A DNA stretch of 64,000 bases from AC-32 sp963788215. GTDB lineage: Bacteria; Actinomycetota; Thermoleophilia; Gaiellales; Gaiellaceae. Below are positions 33,448 to 41,911 of the stretch, one piece after another. The stretch spans positions 1 through 64,000 of the forward strand of contig CAWBFX010000001.1 of NCBI GenBank assembly GCA_963788215.1. The letters are read 5' to 3'. A program made the position numbers and the translations under genes. The notes below the pieces were generated by a model. The model was not told the origin of the DNA. It did not search any database and saw nothing but the letters and a program-made list of their open reading frames with translations. Within the stretch, counting starts at the first letter, position 1, and each line of letters opens with the position of its first letter.

Positions 33448-34325
33448 AGGTCGAGGAGGGCGTTGCGCTGTCGCGCTTCACGACGATCGGAACCGGCGGG
33501 CCGGCGAAGGCATTCGCGCGCCCGGAGTCGCTCGCCGCGCTCGAGGAGGCGCTCGCCTGGGCGCGCGAACGCGAGCTGGCGATCGCGACGGTGGGCCTCG
33601 GCTCGAACCTCCTCGTCGCGGACGAGGGGTTCGACGGGCTCGTCCTCAAGCTCGCGGGCGAGCTCGCGGCGGCCGAGGTCGACGGAGAGCGGCTGCTCGC
33701 CGGCGGCGGCGCGGCGAACGCCGTCTGCCTGCACCGCGCACGGGCGGCGGGCCTGGGCGGCTTCGAGTTTGCCTGCGCGATCCCCGGCACCGTCGGCGGC
33801 GGCGTCTGGATGAACGCGGGCGCCTACGGAAGCGACTGGGCGGCGATCCTCGACCGCGCCCTGGTCGTGAATGGCGACGGTGCCCGCTGGCTCTCGCCGG
33901 ACGAGCTCGGGCTCAGCTACCGCCACTCGGCCCTGAATCACGGCCAGGTGGTCGCGGGCGTCGAGTTCCGGCTCCAGCCGCGGCCGGCCGAGGAGATCAA
34001 GGCGAAGGTCAGCGAGCTGCAGGCGCTGCGCAAGGCGGCGCAGCCCACGAACAAGCGCACGTTCGGGAGCGTGTTCAAGAACCCCGACCACGAGCTCAGC
34101 GCCGGCCGGATGCTCGAAGCCTGCGGGCTGAAGGGGCACCGGATCGGCGGTGCGCAGATCTCGCCGCGGCACGCGAATTTCATCGAGAACGCGGACGGCG
34201 CCCGCTCGGAGGACGCGGTCGCGCTGATGGCGGAGGCGCGTCGCCGCGCGCTCGAGCAATTCGGCGCCGAGCTCGAGCACGAGGTCGAGTTCCTCGGACC
34301 GCTCGAGCTGCCCCCGCTCCGGTAG
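33444..34325 (+). CDS. murB: UDP-N-acetylenolpyruvoylglucosamine reductase
   Basis: A 293-residue FAD enzyme that reduces enolpyruvyl-UDP-GlcNAc to UDP-MurNAc with NADPH. It shows FTTIGTGGPAKAF, GLGSNLLVADEG (FAD site), IPGTVGGGVWMNAGAYG, YRHSAL and KRTFGSVFKNP. The last of these and the compact size indicate the type II (Gram-positive-like) form. GTG start within the murC stop. Confidence 0.95.
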   Translation: MKVEEGVALSRFTTIGTGGPAKAFARPESLAALEEALAWARERELAIATVGLGSNLLVADEGFDGLVLKLAGELAAAEVDGERLLAGGGAANAVCLHRARAAGLGGFEFACAIPGTVGGGVWMNAGAYGSDWAAILDRALVVNGDGARWLSPDELGLSYRHSALNHGQVVAGVEFRLQPRPAEEIKAKVSELQALRKAAQPTNKRTFGSVFKNPDHELSAGRMLEACGLKGHRIGGAQISPRHANFIENADGARSEDAVALMAEARRRALEQFGAELEHEVEFLGPLELPPLR

Positions 34326-34356
34326 GAGCAAGCGCGCCCGCGGCGAAAGCGGGGTC

Positions 34357-35175
34357 ATGGCCGAGCGCACGCACGACCGGCGCCCGCGCGCCCGCACTGC
34401 GGTCGTCCCGCTTCCCGGGGCGGGCGACGGCTTGCGCCTGCTTCGCGCGCTTCCCTCCGGGCGGTCGCTCGCAATCGGCTTCGCGATCGTCGCGTCGGCG
34501 GTCGGGCTGTACGCCCTCGCCCGGGTCACGCCGATGTTCGCCGTGCAGCGGATCGAGGTCGAAGGAGCGCCGCCGGACGTGGCCGCGCACGTTCGGGCCG
34601 CGCTCGCGCCCCTCGAAGGGACGAGCCTGCTCGGGCTCAAGGGCTCTGCGGTGCAGCGCGCGCTCGCGCCCCTGACCGACGTCTCGGCCGCAAGCTACGA
34701 CCGTGCGTTCCCGCACACCCTTCGCGTGATCGTCCGGCCCGAGACTCCGGTCGCAGTGGCGCGGCGCGGGGAGGAGGCGTGGCTCGTCTCGGGTACCGCG
34801 CGCGTGATCTCTTCCGTGCCGCTCGGCACGCGTCGCACGCTGCCGAGGATCTGGCTGGGAGGTTCGGCCGACCCTCAGGCTGGCGCCGCCCTTACCGACC
34901 GACCGGCGGTCCGGGCGGTGCGGGCACTCGCCCACGCTGAGCGGTCCCGCTTCGCGCAGCGGATCCTCTTCGTCCGCTTCCGCGAGCACGACCTGACGTT
35001 CGTTCTCTCCTCGGGCCTCGAGCTTCGGCTCGGCGATCTCCGAGCGCTTCGGTTGAAGCTCGCCGTGGCGACCCAGGTTCTCCCGCAGCTCCTGGAAAAC
35101 GGCGGCTATGCCTATCTCGATGTCAGCGTTCCGGGCCGCCCGGTGGCGGGAGCGAACCCTCAAGGCTCTGGTTGA
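34357..35175 (+). CDS. ftsQ: cell division protein FtsQ
   Basis: A 272-residue bitopic division protein. It has a basic cytoplasmic tail (1-35), a TM helix (about 37-57), then the POTRA domain (MFAVQRIEVEGAPPDVAAHVRAAL) and the beta domain with FPHTLRVIVRPETPVAV. FtsQ links FtsL/DivIC to the divisome. Its ATG is 31 bp after murB, a small gap in an otherwise overlapping gene run. No ftsA follows, as in other actinobacteria. Confidence 0.92.
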   Translation: MAERTHDRRPRARTAVVPLPGAGDGLRLLRALPSGRSLAIGFAIVASAVGLYALARVTPMFAVQRIEVEGAPPDVAAHVRAALAPLEGTSLLGLKGSAVQRALAPLTDVSAASYDRAFPHTLRVIVRPETPVAVARRGEEAWLVSGTARVISSVPLGTRRTLPRIWLGGSADPQAGAALTDRPAVRAVRALAHAERSRFAQRILFVRFREHDLTFVLSSGLELRLGDLRALRLKLAVATQVLPQLLENGGYAYLDVSVPGRPVAGANPQGSG

Positions 35176-35203
35176 GCCTTAGAGTAGAGCCTCACATCCG
35201 GCG

Positions 35204-35232
35204 TTGACAGGCGGGCCAGCTAGGCGTACCCT
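35204..35232 (+). promoter_or_regulatory. strong promoter of ftsZ
   Basis: A consensus -35 TTGACA (35204-35209), a 17-bp spacer and a -10 TACCCT (35227-35232), all in the ftsQ-ftsZ gap. This is the best sigma-A promoter in the window. The start of transcription would be near 35239, giving ftsZ a leader of about 48 nt, unlike the leaderless genes around it. Confidence 0.8.
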
Positions 35233-35240
35233 GCCGGACT

Positions 35241-35258
35241 TGGAACACCCAGGTTCCA
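35241..35258 (+). promoter_or_regulatory. inverted repeat at the ftsZ transcription start
   Basis: TGGAAC and GTTCCA, 6-bp perfect arms with a 6-nt spacer, lie immediately after the predicted +1. It may be an operator or a 5'-end mRNA hairpin that controls stability of ftsZ mRNA. Confidence 0.45.
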
Positions 35259-35286
35259 GTAGAGCTTCAGGTCGAGATGGGTTGAG

Positions 35287-36372
35287 ATGAGAGATCAAAC
35301 AGGCAACTACCTAGCGCTAATCAAGGTCGTGGGCGTCGGCGGAGGCGGCTCGAACGCCGTCAACCGGATGGTCGACGCCGGCCTTGCGGGCGTCGAGTTC
35401 ATCGCCATCAACACGGACGCCCAGGCGCTCCTGATGTGCGATGCCGACGTGAAGATGCCGATCGGGTCCGCGGTGACCCGCGGCCTCGGCGCCGGCGCGG
35501 ATCCGTCGATCGGCCGCGAGGCGGCGGTCGAGAGCCGCGACGAGCTGAAGGAGGCGCTGAAGGGCGCAGACATGATTTTCGTCACCGCCGGCGAGGGCGG
35601 CGGCACCGGCACGGGCGCCGCGCCGGTCGTCGCAGGGCTTGCCCAGGAGCTCGGCGCGCTCTGCGTCGGCGTGGTCACCCGCCCGTTCTCGTTCGAGGGG
35701 CGCCGCCGCGCGGAGGTCGCGTCACTCGGCGTCGAGGAACTCCGCGACCACGTCGACACGCTGATCGTGATCGAGAACGACCGGCTGCTGCAGGTCGTCG
35801 AGAAGCGGACGTCGATCATGGACGCGTTCCGGATGGCGGACGACGTGCTTCGCCAGGGCGTCCAGGGGATCACCGACCTGATCACCATCCCGGGCCTCGT
35901 CAATCTCGACTTCGCAGACGTGCGCACGATCATGAGCGAGGCCGGCTCGGCCCTCATGGGGATCGGCACCGCCGGCGGTGAGAGCCGCGCGACGGTCGCA
36001 GCGCGCGAGGCTGTCTCGTCGCCGTTGCTCGAGTCCTCGATCGAGGGCGCAACCGGAATCCTCCTGAACGTGACCGGCGGCCCGGACATCGGCCTCTTCG
36101 AGGTCAACGAGGCGGCGGAGATCGTCACGTCCGCCGCCGACCAGAACGCGAACGTGATCTTCGGCGCGGTGATCGACGAGTCCCTCGGCGACGAGGTGCG
36201 CGTGACCGTGATCGCGACCGGCTTCGGGCCCGCCCGCCTTCGCCGCAAGCGGCGGACGGAGCAGCCCGTCGAGCAGAACGGCGAGCCGGGCGCTCCGCGC
36301 GAGGTGCCGGCCGAGCGCTTCGAGGTCTCGGACGAGATCCTCGAGGTGCCGTCGTTCCTGCGCGACGGCTAG
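35287..36372 (+). CDS. ftsZ: cell division GTPase FtsZ
   Basis: A 361-residue tubulin homologue that builds the Z-ring. Motifs are VVGVGGGGSNAVNRM, INTDAQAL, the tubulin signature GEGGGTGTGAAP (GEGG as in actinobacteria), VIENDRLL and the T7 region FADVRTIM. After the globular core (to about 315) a short acidic linker leads to the C-terminal peptide EVPSFLRDG that binds membrane tethers. The linker is short (about 30 residues). Since ftsA is absent, SepF or another tether elsewhere is expected. Own promoter upstream. Confidence 0.97.
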   Translation: MRDQTGNYLALIKVVGVGGGGSNAVNRMVDAGLAGVEFIAINTDAQALLMCDADVKMPIGSAVTRGLGAGADPSIGREAAVESRDELKEALKGADMIFVTAGEGGGTGTGAAPVVAGLAQELGALCVGVVTRPFSFEGRRRAEVASLGVEELRDHVDTLIVIENDRLLQVVEKRTSIMDAFRMADDVLRQGVQGITDLITIPGLVNLDFADVRTIMSEAGSALMGIGTAGGESRATVAAREAVSSPLLESSIEGATGILLNVTGGPDIGLFEVNEAAEIVTSAADQNANVIFGAVIDESLGDEVRVTVIATGFGPARLRRKRRTEQPVEQNGEPGAPREVPAERFEVSDEILEVPSFLRDG

Positions 36373-36479
36373 GCGAAAAAACTTTTTCGCGGGTGTGGTT
36401 TAAGCGGTTTGGGCCGCGGATACGACCTTGGTGCCCTCTCGGGTCGACCGCTCAGGTTGACCCGCGATGACCCGGTCCG
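36373..36479 (+). ncRNA. structured 3' region of ftsZ, candidate RNA
   Basis: Directly after the ftsZ stop. A GCGAAAAA/TTTTTCGC inverted repeat (36373-36390), a small GCGG/CCGC hairpin, and a 10-bp stem with 5-nt loop at 36440-36464 (CGGGTCGACC with GGTTGACCCG, one G-U pair) precede the terminator hairpin. A second GACCCG copy at 36469-36474 could pair alternatively with the same CGGGTC. No ORF is credible here. It may be a 3'-UTR-derived small RNA or a regulatory region; no known riboswitch consensus was recognised. Confidence 0.35.
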
Positions 36480-36529
36480 GCCGTCCCGGTCTCCGCCCTC
36501 AAAAGCTGAGACCGGGGCGGCTCTTTTTT
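36480..36529 (+). terminator. strong intrinsic terminator ending the dcw cluster
   Basis: A 14-bp stem (36480-36493 with 36508-36521, one G-U pair) with a 14-nt loop, followed by TCTTTTTT (36522-36529). It separates ftsZ from gcvT, whose promoter lies downstream of it. Confidence 0.9.
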
Positions 36530-36556
36530 GATGCGCGGCTTGCCCCCGCGTGCCTT

Positions 36557-36562
36557 TAGCAT
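36557..36562 (+). promoter_or_regulatory. -10 box TAGCAT of gcvT
   Basis: TAGCAT ends 9 nt before the gcvT ATG and lies after the terminator, so the gcv operon has its own, nearly leaderless promoter and no room for a glycine riboswitch. Confidence 0.4.
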
Positions 36563-36571
36563 CAGCGTCCG

Positions 36572-37648
36572 ATGCAGACGCTGCTGCGGACGCCCCTCTT
36601 CGACCGACACGTCGCCCTCGGCGCGCGGATGGTTCCGTTCGCCGGCTGGGAGATGCCGGTGCAGTACGAAGGCGTCATTCCCGAGCACCTCGCCGTGCGA
36701 AATGACTGCGGCGTCTTCGACGTCTCGCACATGGGCGAGTTCGAAGTCGAAGGCCCGCAGGCGCGCGAGTTCCTTCAGTCGGTGCTCTCGAACGACCTCG
36801 ACCGGATCGGCCCGGGCCAGGCGCAGTACACGCTGCTGACGAACGAGCAGGGTGGAATCGTCGACGACCTGATCGTCTACGAGCGCGATCCTGAGCGCTT
36901 TCTGGTGATCGTCAACGCGTCGAACCGCGAGCCCGACTTCGCGTGGCTGCGCGAGCGCGAGGTCGTCGGCGCCGAGCTGCGCGACGTCTCCGACGACTAC
37001 GCGCTGCTCGCGGTGCAGGGGCCGCGCTCGCTCGAGCGGCTCGGGCTGTCGGAGGCGCCGGCCTTCACGTTCGCCGACGGTGAGATCGACGGCGTCGGGT
37101 GCACGGTCAACCGCACCGGCTACACCGGCGAGCTCGGCGTCGAGCTCCTCGTGCCGGCTGAGCGCGCAAGCGAGCTGTGGGACCGCGTCATCGACCGCGG
37201 CGCCGTTCCATGCGGTCTTGGCGCCCGAGACACCCTGCGCCTCGAGGTCTGCTACCCGCTGCATGGGAACGACATCGGTCCCGAGACCGATGCGATCTCC
37301 GCCGGCCTCGGCTGGGTCTGCGCGCTCGACAAGGACTTCACCGGCGTCACCGAGCTGCGCCGCGTCAAGGAGGAGGGGCCGGCGCGGCGGCTTGCCGCGT
37401 TCGTCATGGACGATCCCGGCATACCGCGGCAGGCGATGGCGATCCTCGGCTCGGGCGGCGAGGCCGTCGGCGAGGTCACCTCCGGCTCCCATTCGCCGAT
37501 GCTCGAGCGCGGGATCGGAATGGGCTACGTCGACGCCGGGCTGGCCCAGGCGGGCACGGAATTGACGATCGACATCCGCGGCCGGCGGCGGCTCGCGACC
37601 GTGGTCAAGAAGCCGATCTACTCACGAGAGGAGCCGAATGGCGGCTGA
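36572..37648 (+). CDS. gcvT: glycine cleavage system aminomethyltransferase (T protein)
   Basis: A 358-residue T protein that releases ammonia from the aminomethyl-lipoyl H protein and forms 5,10-methylene-tetrahydrofolate. It has the characteristic N-terminus TPLFDRHVALGARMVPFAGWEMPVQY, FDVSHMGEFEV, NRTGYTGELGVELL and LRLEVCYPLHGNDI. It is the first gene of the gcv operon and overlaps gcvH by 11 bp. Confidence 0.96.
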   Translation: MQTLLRTPLFDRHVALGARMVPFAGWEMPVQYEGVIPEHLAVRNDCGVFDVSHMGEFEVEGPQAREFLQSVLSNDLDRIGPGQAQYTLLTNEQGGIVDDLIVYERDPERFLVIVNASNREPDFAWLREREVVGAELRDVSDDYALLAVQGPRSLERLGLSEAPAFTFADGEIDGVGCTVNRTGYTGELGVELLVPAERASELWDRVIDRGAVPCGLGARDTLRLEVCYPLHGNDIGPETDAISAGLGWVCALDKDFTGVTELRRVKEEGPARRLAAFVMDDPGIPRQAMAILGSGGEAVGEVTSGSHSPMLERGIGMGYVDAGLAQAGTELTIDIRGRRRLATVVKKPIYSREEPNGG

Positions 37649-38033
37649 GAACTATCCCGACGACGTGCGGTACCACCGCGAGCACGACTGGGCACGGATC
37701 GACGGCGACGAGGCGACGTTCGGGATCACCTGGTTCGCCCAGGACGCGCTCGGCGAGCTCGTCCACTTCGAGGCGCCCGAAGAGGGATCGAGCGTGACGA
37801 AGGACCAGTCGTACGCCGAGGTCGAGTCGGTGAAGGCGGTCTCGGACGTCATCGCCCCGCTCTCGGGCGAGATCCTCGCGGTGAACGGTGCGATCGTCGA
37901 CGCTCCCGAGACCGTCAACTCCGATCCGTACGGAGAGGGCTGGCTCGTGCGCGTCCGGCTCACCAGCCCCGACGAGACGGATGCGCTCCTCGACGCGGAG
38001 GCCTACCGGCAGTATCTCGCCGAGCAGGGGTGA
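37638..38033 (+). CDS. gcvH: glycine cleavage system H protein
   Basis: A 131-residue lipoyl carrier protein. The lipoylated lysine is K66 in AEVESVKAVSDV, inside the usual flattened beta-barrel. GTFGITWFAQDALGELV-type sequence precedes it. It shuttles the aminomethyl group between P and T proteins. The ATG has GAGAGGAG upstream, one of few clear ribosome sites here, and lies inside gcvT. Confidence 0.96.
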   Translation: MAAENYPDDVRYHREHDWARIDGDEATFGITWFAQDALGELVHFEAPEEGSSVTKDQSYAEVESVKAVSDVIAPLSGEILAVNGAIVDAPETVNSDPYGEGWLVRVRLTSPDETDALLDAEAYRQYLAEQG

Positions 38034-38061
38034 GCACGGCTCTCCCTCTGCGCCTGCGCCC

Positions 38062-39378
38062 ATGAGCTACCTCCCCCTGACCGACGACGACCGCGACGCC
38101 ATGCTCGAGACGATCGGGGCCGGCTCGATCGAGGAGCTCTTCGCGGATCTGCCCGCAGGCGTCCGGCTCGACCGCGAGCTCGATCTGCCGCCGGCTCTCA
38201 CCGAGCAGGAGCTGACCGCCTACTTCGAGGCGCTGGCCGAGCAGAATGAGAGGGCCGAGGTCTCGTTTCTTGGGGCGGGTCTCTACGACCACTACGTCCC
38301 GGCCGTCGTCGACGCTGTCCTGCAGCGCGGCGAGTTCCTCACGGCCTACACGCCGTACCAGCCCGAGCTCAGCCAGGGTGTGCTGCAGGCGATCTTCGAG
38401 TACCAGACCGCGATCTGCGAGCTCACCGGGCTCGACGTCGCAAACGCGTCCGGGTACGACGGGACCACCGTCGCCGCCGACGCTTGCTTCATCGCGAAGC
38501 ACGCGACGGGCCGATCGAAGGTCGTCGTGACCGAGGCGACCGGGCCACAGGTGCGCCAGGTCGTCAAGACCTACGCCCCCGGCTTCGGGCTCGAGGTGGT
38601 CGAGGTACCGCACCGCGACGGCGCGACCGACCCGGACGAGCTGCGGGACGCCGCCGAAGACGCGGCGTGCGTCATCTTCCAGCAGCCGAACTTCTTCGGC
38701 GTGCTCGAGCCGGCCCCCGACCTCGCCGCAGCAGCCGCGGAGGCGGGCGCGCTTCCGGTCGCTCACGTCGATCCCGTCTCGCTCGGAGTGCTCGAGGCGC
38801 CGGGCCGCTACGGATGCGCGCTCGCGATCGGAGAAGGGCAGTCGGCGGGGAACTACCTCTCCTACGGCGGGCCGCACTACGGCTTCCTGGCCGCGCGCTC
38901 CGAGTTCATCCGGCGGCTACCGGGACGGATCGTCGGCGAGACCACTGACGCCGCGGGGAACCGCGGCTATGTCCTCACCCTGCAGACGCGCGAGCAGCAC
39001 ATCAGGCGCGAGAAGGCGACGTCGAACATCACGACCAACCAGACGCTCCTCACGATCGCGGGGCTGGTCTACCTCTCGTGGCTCGGGCCGCAGGGGCTGC
39101 GCGAAGTGGGGGAGACCTGCATGGCCCTCGGCGAGTACGCGAAGGAGCGACTCGGCCTCCCGCTGGCGTTCTCAGGAAAGACAACATTCAAGGAGTTTGC
39201 CGTGCGCGTCGGACGGCCTGCCCGCGAAGTCGTCCGCGAGGCGCGCGCCCAGGGCGTCAACCCCGGCTACCCCCTCGGCCGCGACTACGAAGGGATGGAC
39301 GACGTGCTGTTGGTCGCCGTCACCGAGCGCCGCACGACCGAGGAGATCGACCGCCTGGCGGAGGTGCTCACCCCATGA
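38062..39378 (+). CDS. gcvPA: glycine dehydrogenase (decarboxylating) subunit 1
   Basis: A 438-residue N-terminal half of the split P protein, which decarboxylates glycine together with GcvPB. Signatures are MSYLPLTDDDR, FLGAGLYDHYVPAVVD, AYTPYQPELSQGVLQAIFEYQ, SGYDGTTVAADAC and YLSYGGPHYGFLA. The ATG at 38062 was chosen for the conserved N-terminus; the longer frame runs back into gcvH. The stop overlaps the gcvPB start (ATGA). Confidence 0.96.
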   Translation: MSYLPLTDDDRDAMLETIGAGSIEELFADLPAGVRLDRELDLPPALTEQELTAYFEALAEQNERAEVSFLGAGLYDHYVPAVVDAVLQRGEFLTAYTPYQPELSQGVLQAIFEYQTAICELTGLDVANASGYDGTTVAADACFIAKHATGRSKVVVTEATGPQVRQVVKTYAPGFGLEVVEVPHRDGATDPDELRDAAEDAACVIFQQPNFFGVLEPAPDLAAAAAEAGALPVAHVDPVSLGVLEAPGRYGCALAIGEGQSAGNYLSYGGPHYGFLAARSEFIRRLPGRIVGETTDAAGNRGYVLTLQTREQHIRREKATSNITTNQTLLTIAGLVYLSWLGPQGLREVGETCMALGEYAKERLGLPLAFSGKTTFKEFAVRVGRPAREVVREARAQGVNPGYPLGRDYEGMDDVLLVAVTERRTTEEIDRLAEVLTP

Positions 39379-40871
39379 GGCTGATCTACGAGCTCTCGCG
39401 GCCCGGCCGCCGAGCAGGCGGTCCGCCCCGGACGGACCTGCCGGTCCCGGAGATCGCGCCGGAGCTACGCCGCTCGGAGCCGCCGCGCCTCCCGGAGATC
39501 GCCGAGCCGGACCTCCTCCGCCACTTCACGAGCCTCTCGACCCGCAACTTCGGCGTCGACACCGGCTTCTACCCGCTCGGCTCCTGCACGATGAAGCACA
39601 ACCCGCGCGTGAACGAGCGGCTCGCCGCGCTGCCCGGGTTCCGCGATCTCCATCCGCTGGACGACGAGGAGCGGAGCCAGGGCGCGCTTCGACTCTGCCA
39701 CGAGCTGCAGGAGGCGCTCGCGGAGATCACGGGGCTGCCCGCCGTCTCGCTCCAGCCCGCCGCAGGGTCGCAGGGCGAACTGACCGGCCTGATGCTGATG
39801 CGCGCGTACTTCCGCGAGCGGAACGAGGACGAGCAGCGGCGCAAGATCGTGATCCCCGACACGGCGCATGGGACGAATCCGGCGAGCGTGACCATGGCCG
39901 GCTACGAGCTGACGAACGTGCGGACCGACCCGCGGGGCAACATCGACGTGGAGGACCTGCGGGCCAAGGTCGACGAGCACACGGCCGGGCTGATGATCAC
40001 GAACCCGTCCACGCTCGGCCTCTTCGACGAGAACATCGAGGAGATCACGAGCATCTTCCACGGCGTGGGCGCGCTCATGTACTACGACGGCGCGAACCTC
40101 AACGCCGTGTGCGGGATCTCGCGGCCGGGCGACATGGGCTTCGACATCGTCCACATCAACCTGCACAAGACGTTCTCGCAGCCACACGGGGGCGGCGGCC
40201 CCGGCGGCGGGCCGATCTCGGTCGCAAGCCGGATCGAGCCGTACCTGCCCACGCCGGCGATCGTCCGCGACGGCGACGTCTACCGGCTCGACTACGACCG
40301 CCCGAAGTCGATCGGCAGGGTGCGCGGGTTCTACGGCCCGTTCGGCGTCTTCGTTCGCTCGTACGCGTTCATCCGCGCGTACGGGCCGCAGCTGCGGCAG
40401 ATGTCGGAGGCCGCGGTGCTGAACGCGAACTACCTGCTCGCCCGCCTCAAGGACGCGTACGACCTGCCTTTCGACCGCCTCTGCATGCACGAGTTCGTCC
40501 TCTCCGCGCGCCGCCTCAAGCAGGAGCACGGGGCCAGCGCGCTCGACGTCGCGAAGCGGCTGATGGACTACGGCTTCCATCCGCCGACGATCTACTTCCC
40601 GCTGAACGTCCCCGAGGCGCTGATGATCGAGCCGACCGAGACCGAGACGAAGGAGACGCTCGACGAGTTCGCCGACGCGATGCTCGCAATCGCGGGCGAG
40701 GCTGCGGACGAGACCGAGCTGCTGAAGGAGGCGCCGCACAACACGCCCGTCGGCCGGCTCGACGAGGTCAAGGCAGCGAAACGGGTCGTCGTCCGCTACG
40801 GCTTCGAGGACCACCCGGACCTGTCGGCCGAGCCGGCTGCCGCCGGAGTCGAGGCTCCGAAGGGCGCATGA
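39375..40871 (+). CDS. gcvPB: glycine dehydrogenase (decarboxylating) subunit 2
   Basis: A 498-residue PLP-carrying half of the split P protein. The Schiff-base lysine is K265 in NLHKTFSQPHGGGGPG. Other blocks are FYPLGSCTMKHNPR, QPAAGSQGELTGL, DTAHGTNPASVTMAGY and MYYDGANLNA. It forms a heterotetramer with GcvPA. Start and stop both overlap neighbours by ATGA. Confidence 0.96.
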   Translation: MRLIYELSRPGRRAGGPPRTDLPVPEIAPELRRSEPPRLPEIAEPDLLRHFTSLSTRNFGVDTGFYPLGSCTMKHNPRVNERLAALPGFRDLHPLDDEERSQGALRLCHELQEALAEITGLPAVSLQPAAGSQGELTGLMLMRAYFRERNEDEQRRKIVIPDTAHGTNPASVTMAGYELTNVRTDPRGNIDVEDLRAKVDEHTAGLMITNPSTLGLFDENIEEITSIFHGVGALMYYDGANLNAVCGISRPGDMGFDIVHINLHKTFSQPHGGGGPGGGPISVASRIEPYLPTPAIVRDGDVYRLDYDRPKSIGRVRGFYGPFGVFVRSYAFIRAYGPQLRQMSEAAVLNANYLLARLKDAYDLPFDRLCMHEFVLSARRLKQEHGASALDVAKRLMDYGFHPPTIYFPLNVPEALMIEPTETETKETLDEFADAMLAIAGEAADETELLKEAPHNTPVGRLDEVKAAKRVVVRYGFEDHPDLSAEPAAAGVEAPKGA

Positions 40872-41911
40872 TCGACCTCCGCTCCGATACGCAGACCAGG
40901 CCGAGCGCCGAGATGCGCGCGGCGATCGCGGCGGCGGAAGTCGGCGACGAACAGAAGCGCGAGGACCCGACCGTGAACGAGCTCGAGCGCCGCGCCGCCG
41001 AGCTGCTCGGGCAAGAGCAGGCGGTCTACGTCCCCACCGCGACGATGGCGAACGAGATCGCGCTGCGCACGCTCGGCCGTCCGGGGGACGAGGTGGTCGC
41101 CGAGGAGAACTCGCACATCTTCATCGCGGAGCTCGGCGGACCGGCGGTGCACGCCGGCCTGATGACGAGGCAGCTGCGCTGCGAGGCCGGGCGCTTCACG
41201 CCGGAGCAGCTGCGCGAGACGGTGCGGCGCACCGACGGAAGCCATGTGCCCCCGACGCGGATCGTCTCGGTCGAGAACACGCACAACGCGGCGGGCGGTC
41301 GGGTCTGGCCGCTCGAGGAGATCGACGCCGTGGTCGCGACCGCGCGCGGGCTCGATCTGCGGCTCCATCTCGACGGCGCGCGGATCATGAACGCGTCCGT
41401 CGCGTCGGGCGTTCCGTCCGCGGAGATCGGCAGGCGGTTCGACACGGTCACGCTCTGCCTCTCGAAGGGTCTCGGCTGCCCGCTCGGCGCGCTCGTCGCC
41501 GGCTCCGCGGAGCTGATGGTGGACGCGCGCCGTCTGAAGCACCTCTTCGGCGGCGCGATGCGGCAGGCCGGGATCGTGGCCGCCGCGGGCGTCTACGCGC
41601 TCGAGCACAACATCGAACGGCTCGCCGACGACCACGCGAGGGCGCGCCGGCTGGCGGAAGGCCTCGAGGCGGCAGGCGTCCCCGTCGACCTCGAGCAGGT
41701 CGAGACGAACTTCGTCCAGGTGGATGTCGGGCCGCTCGACCTCACTCCGGCCGATGCGCTCGAGCGACTCTGGCAGCAAGATGTCGGGCTCTCGATGACG
41801 GCGCACCCGACGAAGCTCCGCGCCGTGACGCACCTCGACGTGGACGACGACGACATCGACCGCGCGCTCGAGCTGATTCCTCGCGCCCTGGGGACCCTTG
41901 CGCACGCCTGA
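40868..41911 (+). CDS. ltaE: low-specificity L-threonine aldolase
   Basis: A 347-residue fold-type I PLP enzyme cleaving L-threonine or allo-threonine to glycine and acetaldehyde. It begins MIDLRSDTQTRPSAEMR, the family hallmark; the PLP lysine is K200 in LCLSKGLGCPLG, and LHLDGARIMNA binds the cofactor. Its ATG overlaps the gcvPB stop, so it is part of the glycine cleavage operon and can feed glycine into it. Confidence 0.93.
   Translation: MIDLRSDTQTRPSAEMRAAIAAAEVGDEQKREDPTVNELERRAAELLGQEQAVYVPTATMANEIALRTLGRPGDEVVAEENSHIFIAELGGPAVHAGLMTRQLRCEAGRFTPEQLRETVRRTDGSHVPPTRIVSVENTHNAAGGRVWPLEEIDAVVATARGLDLRLHLDGARIMNASVASGVPSAEIGRRFDTVTLCLSKGLGCPLGALVAGSAELMVDARRLKHLFGGAMRQAGIVAAAGVYALEHNIERLADDHARARRLAEGLEAAGVPVDLEQVETNFVQVDVGPLDLTPADALERLWQQDVGLSMTAHPTKLRAVTHLDVDDDDIDRALELIPRALGTLAHA

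Noticed and set aside
36373..36571. Glycine riboswitch before gcvT
   Set aside because: The expected tandem aptamer consensus is not visible, and the terminator and promoter layout puts the structured part in the ftsZ 3' region.
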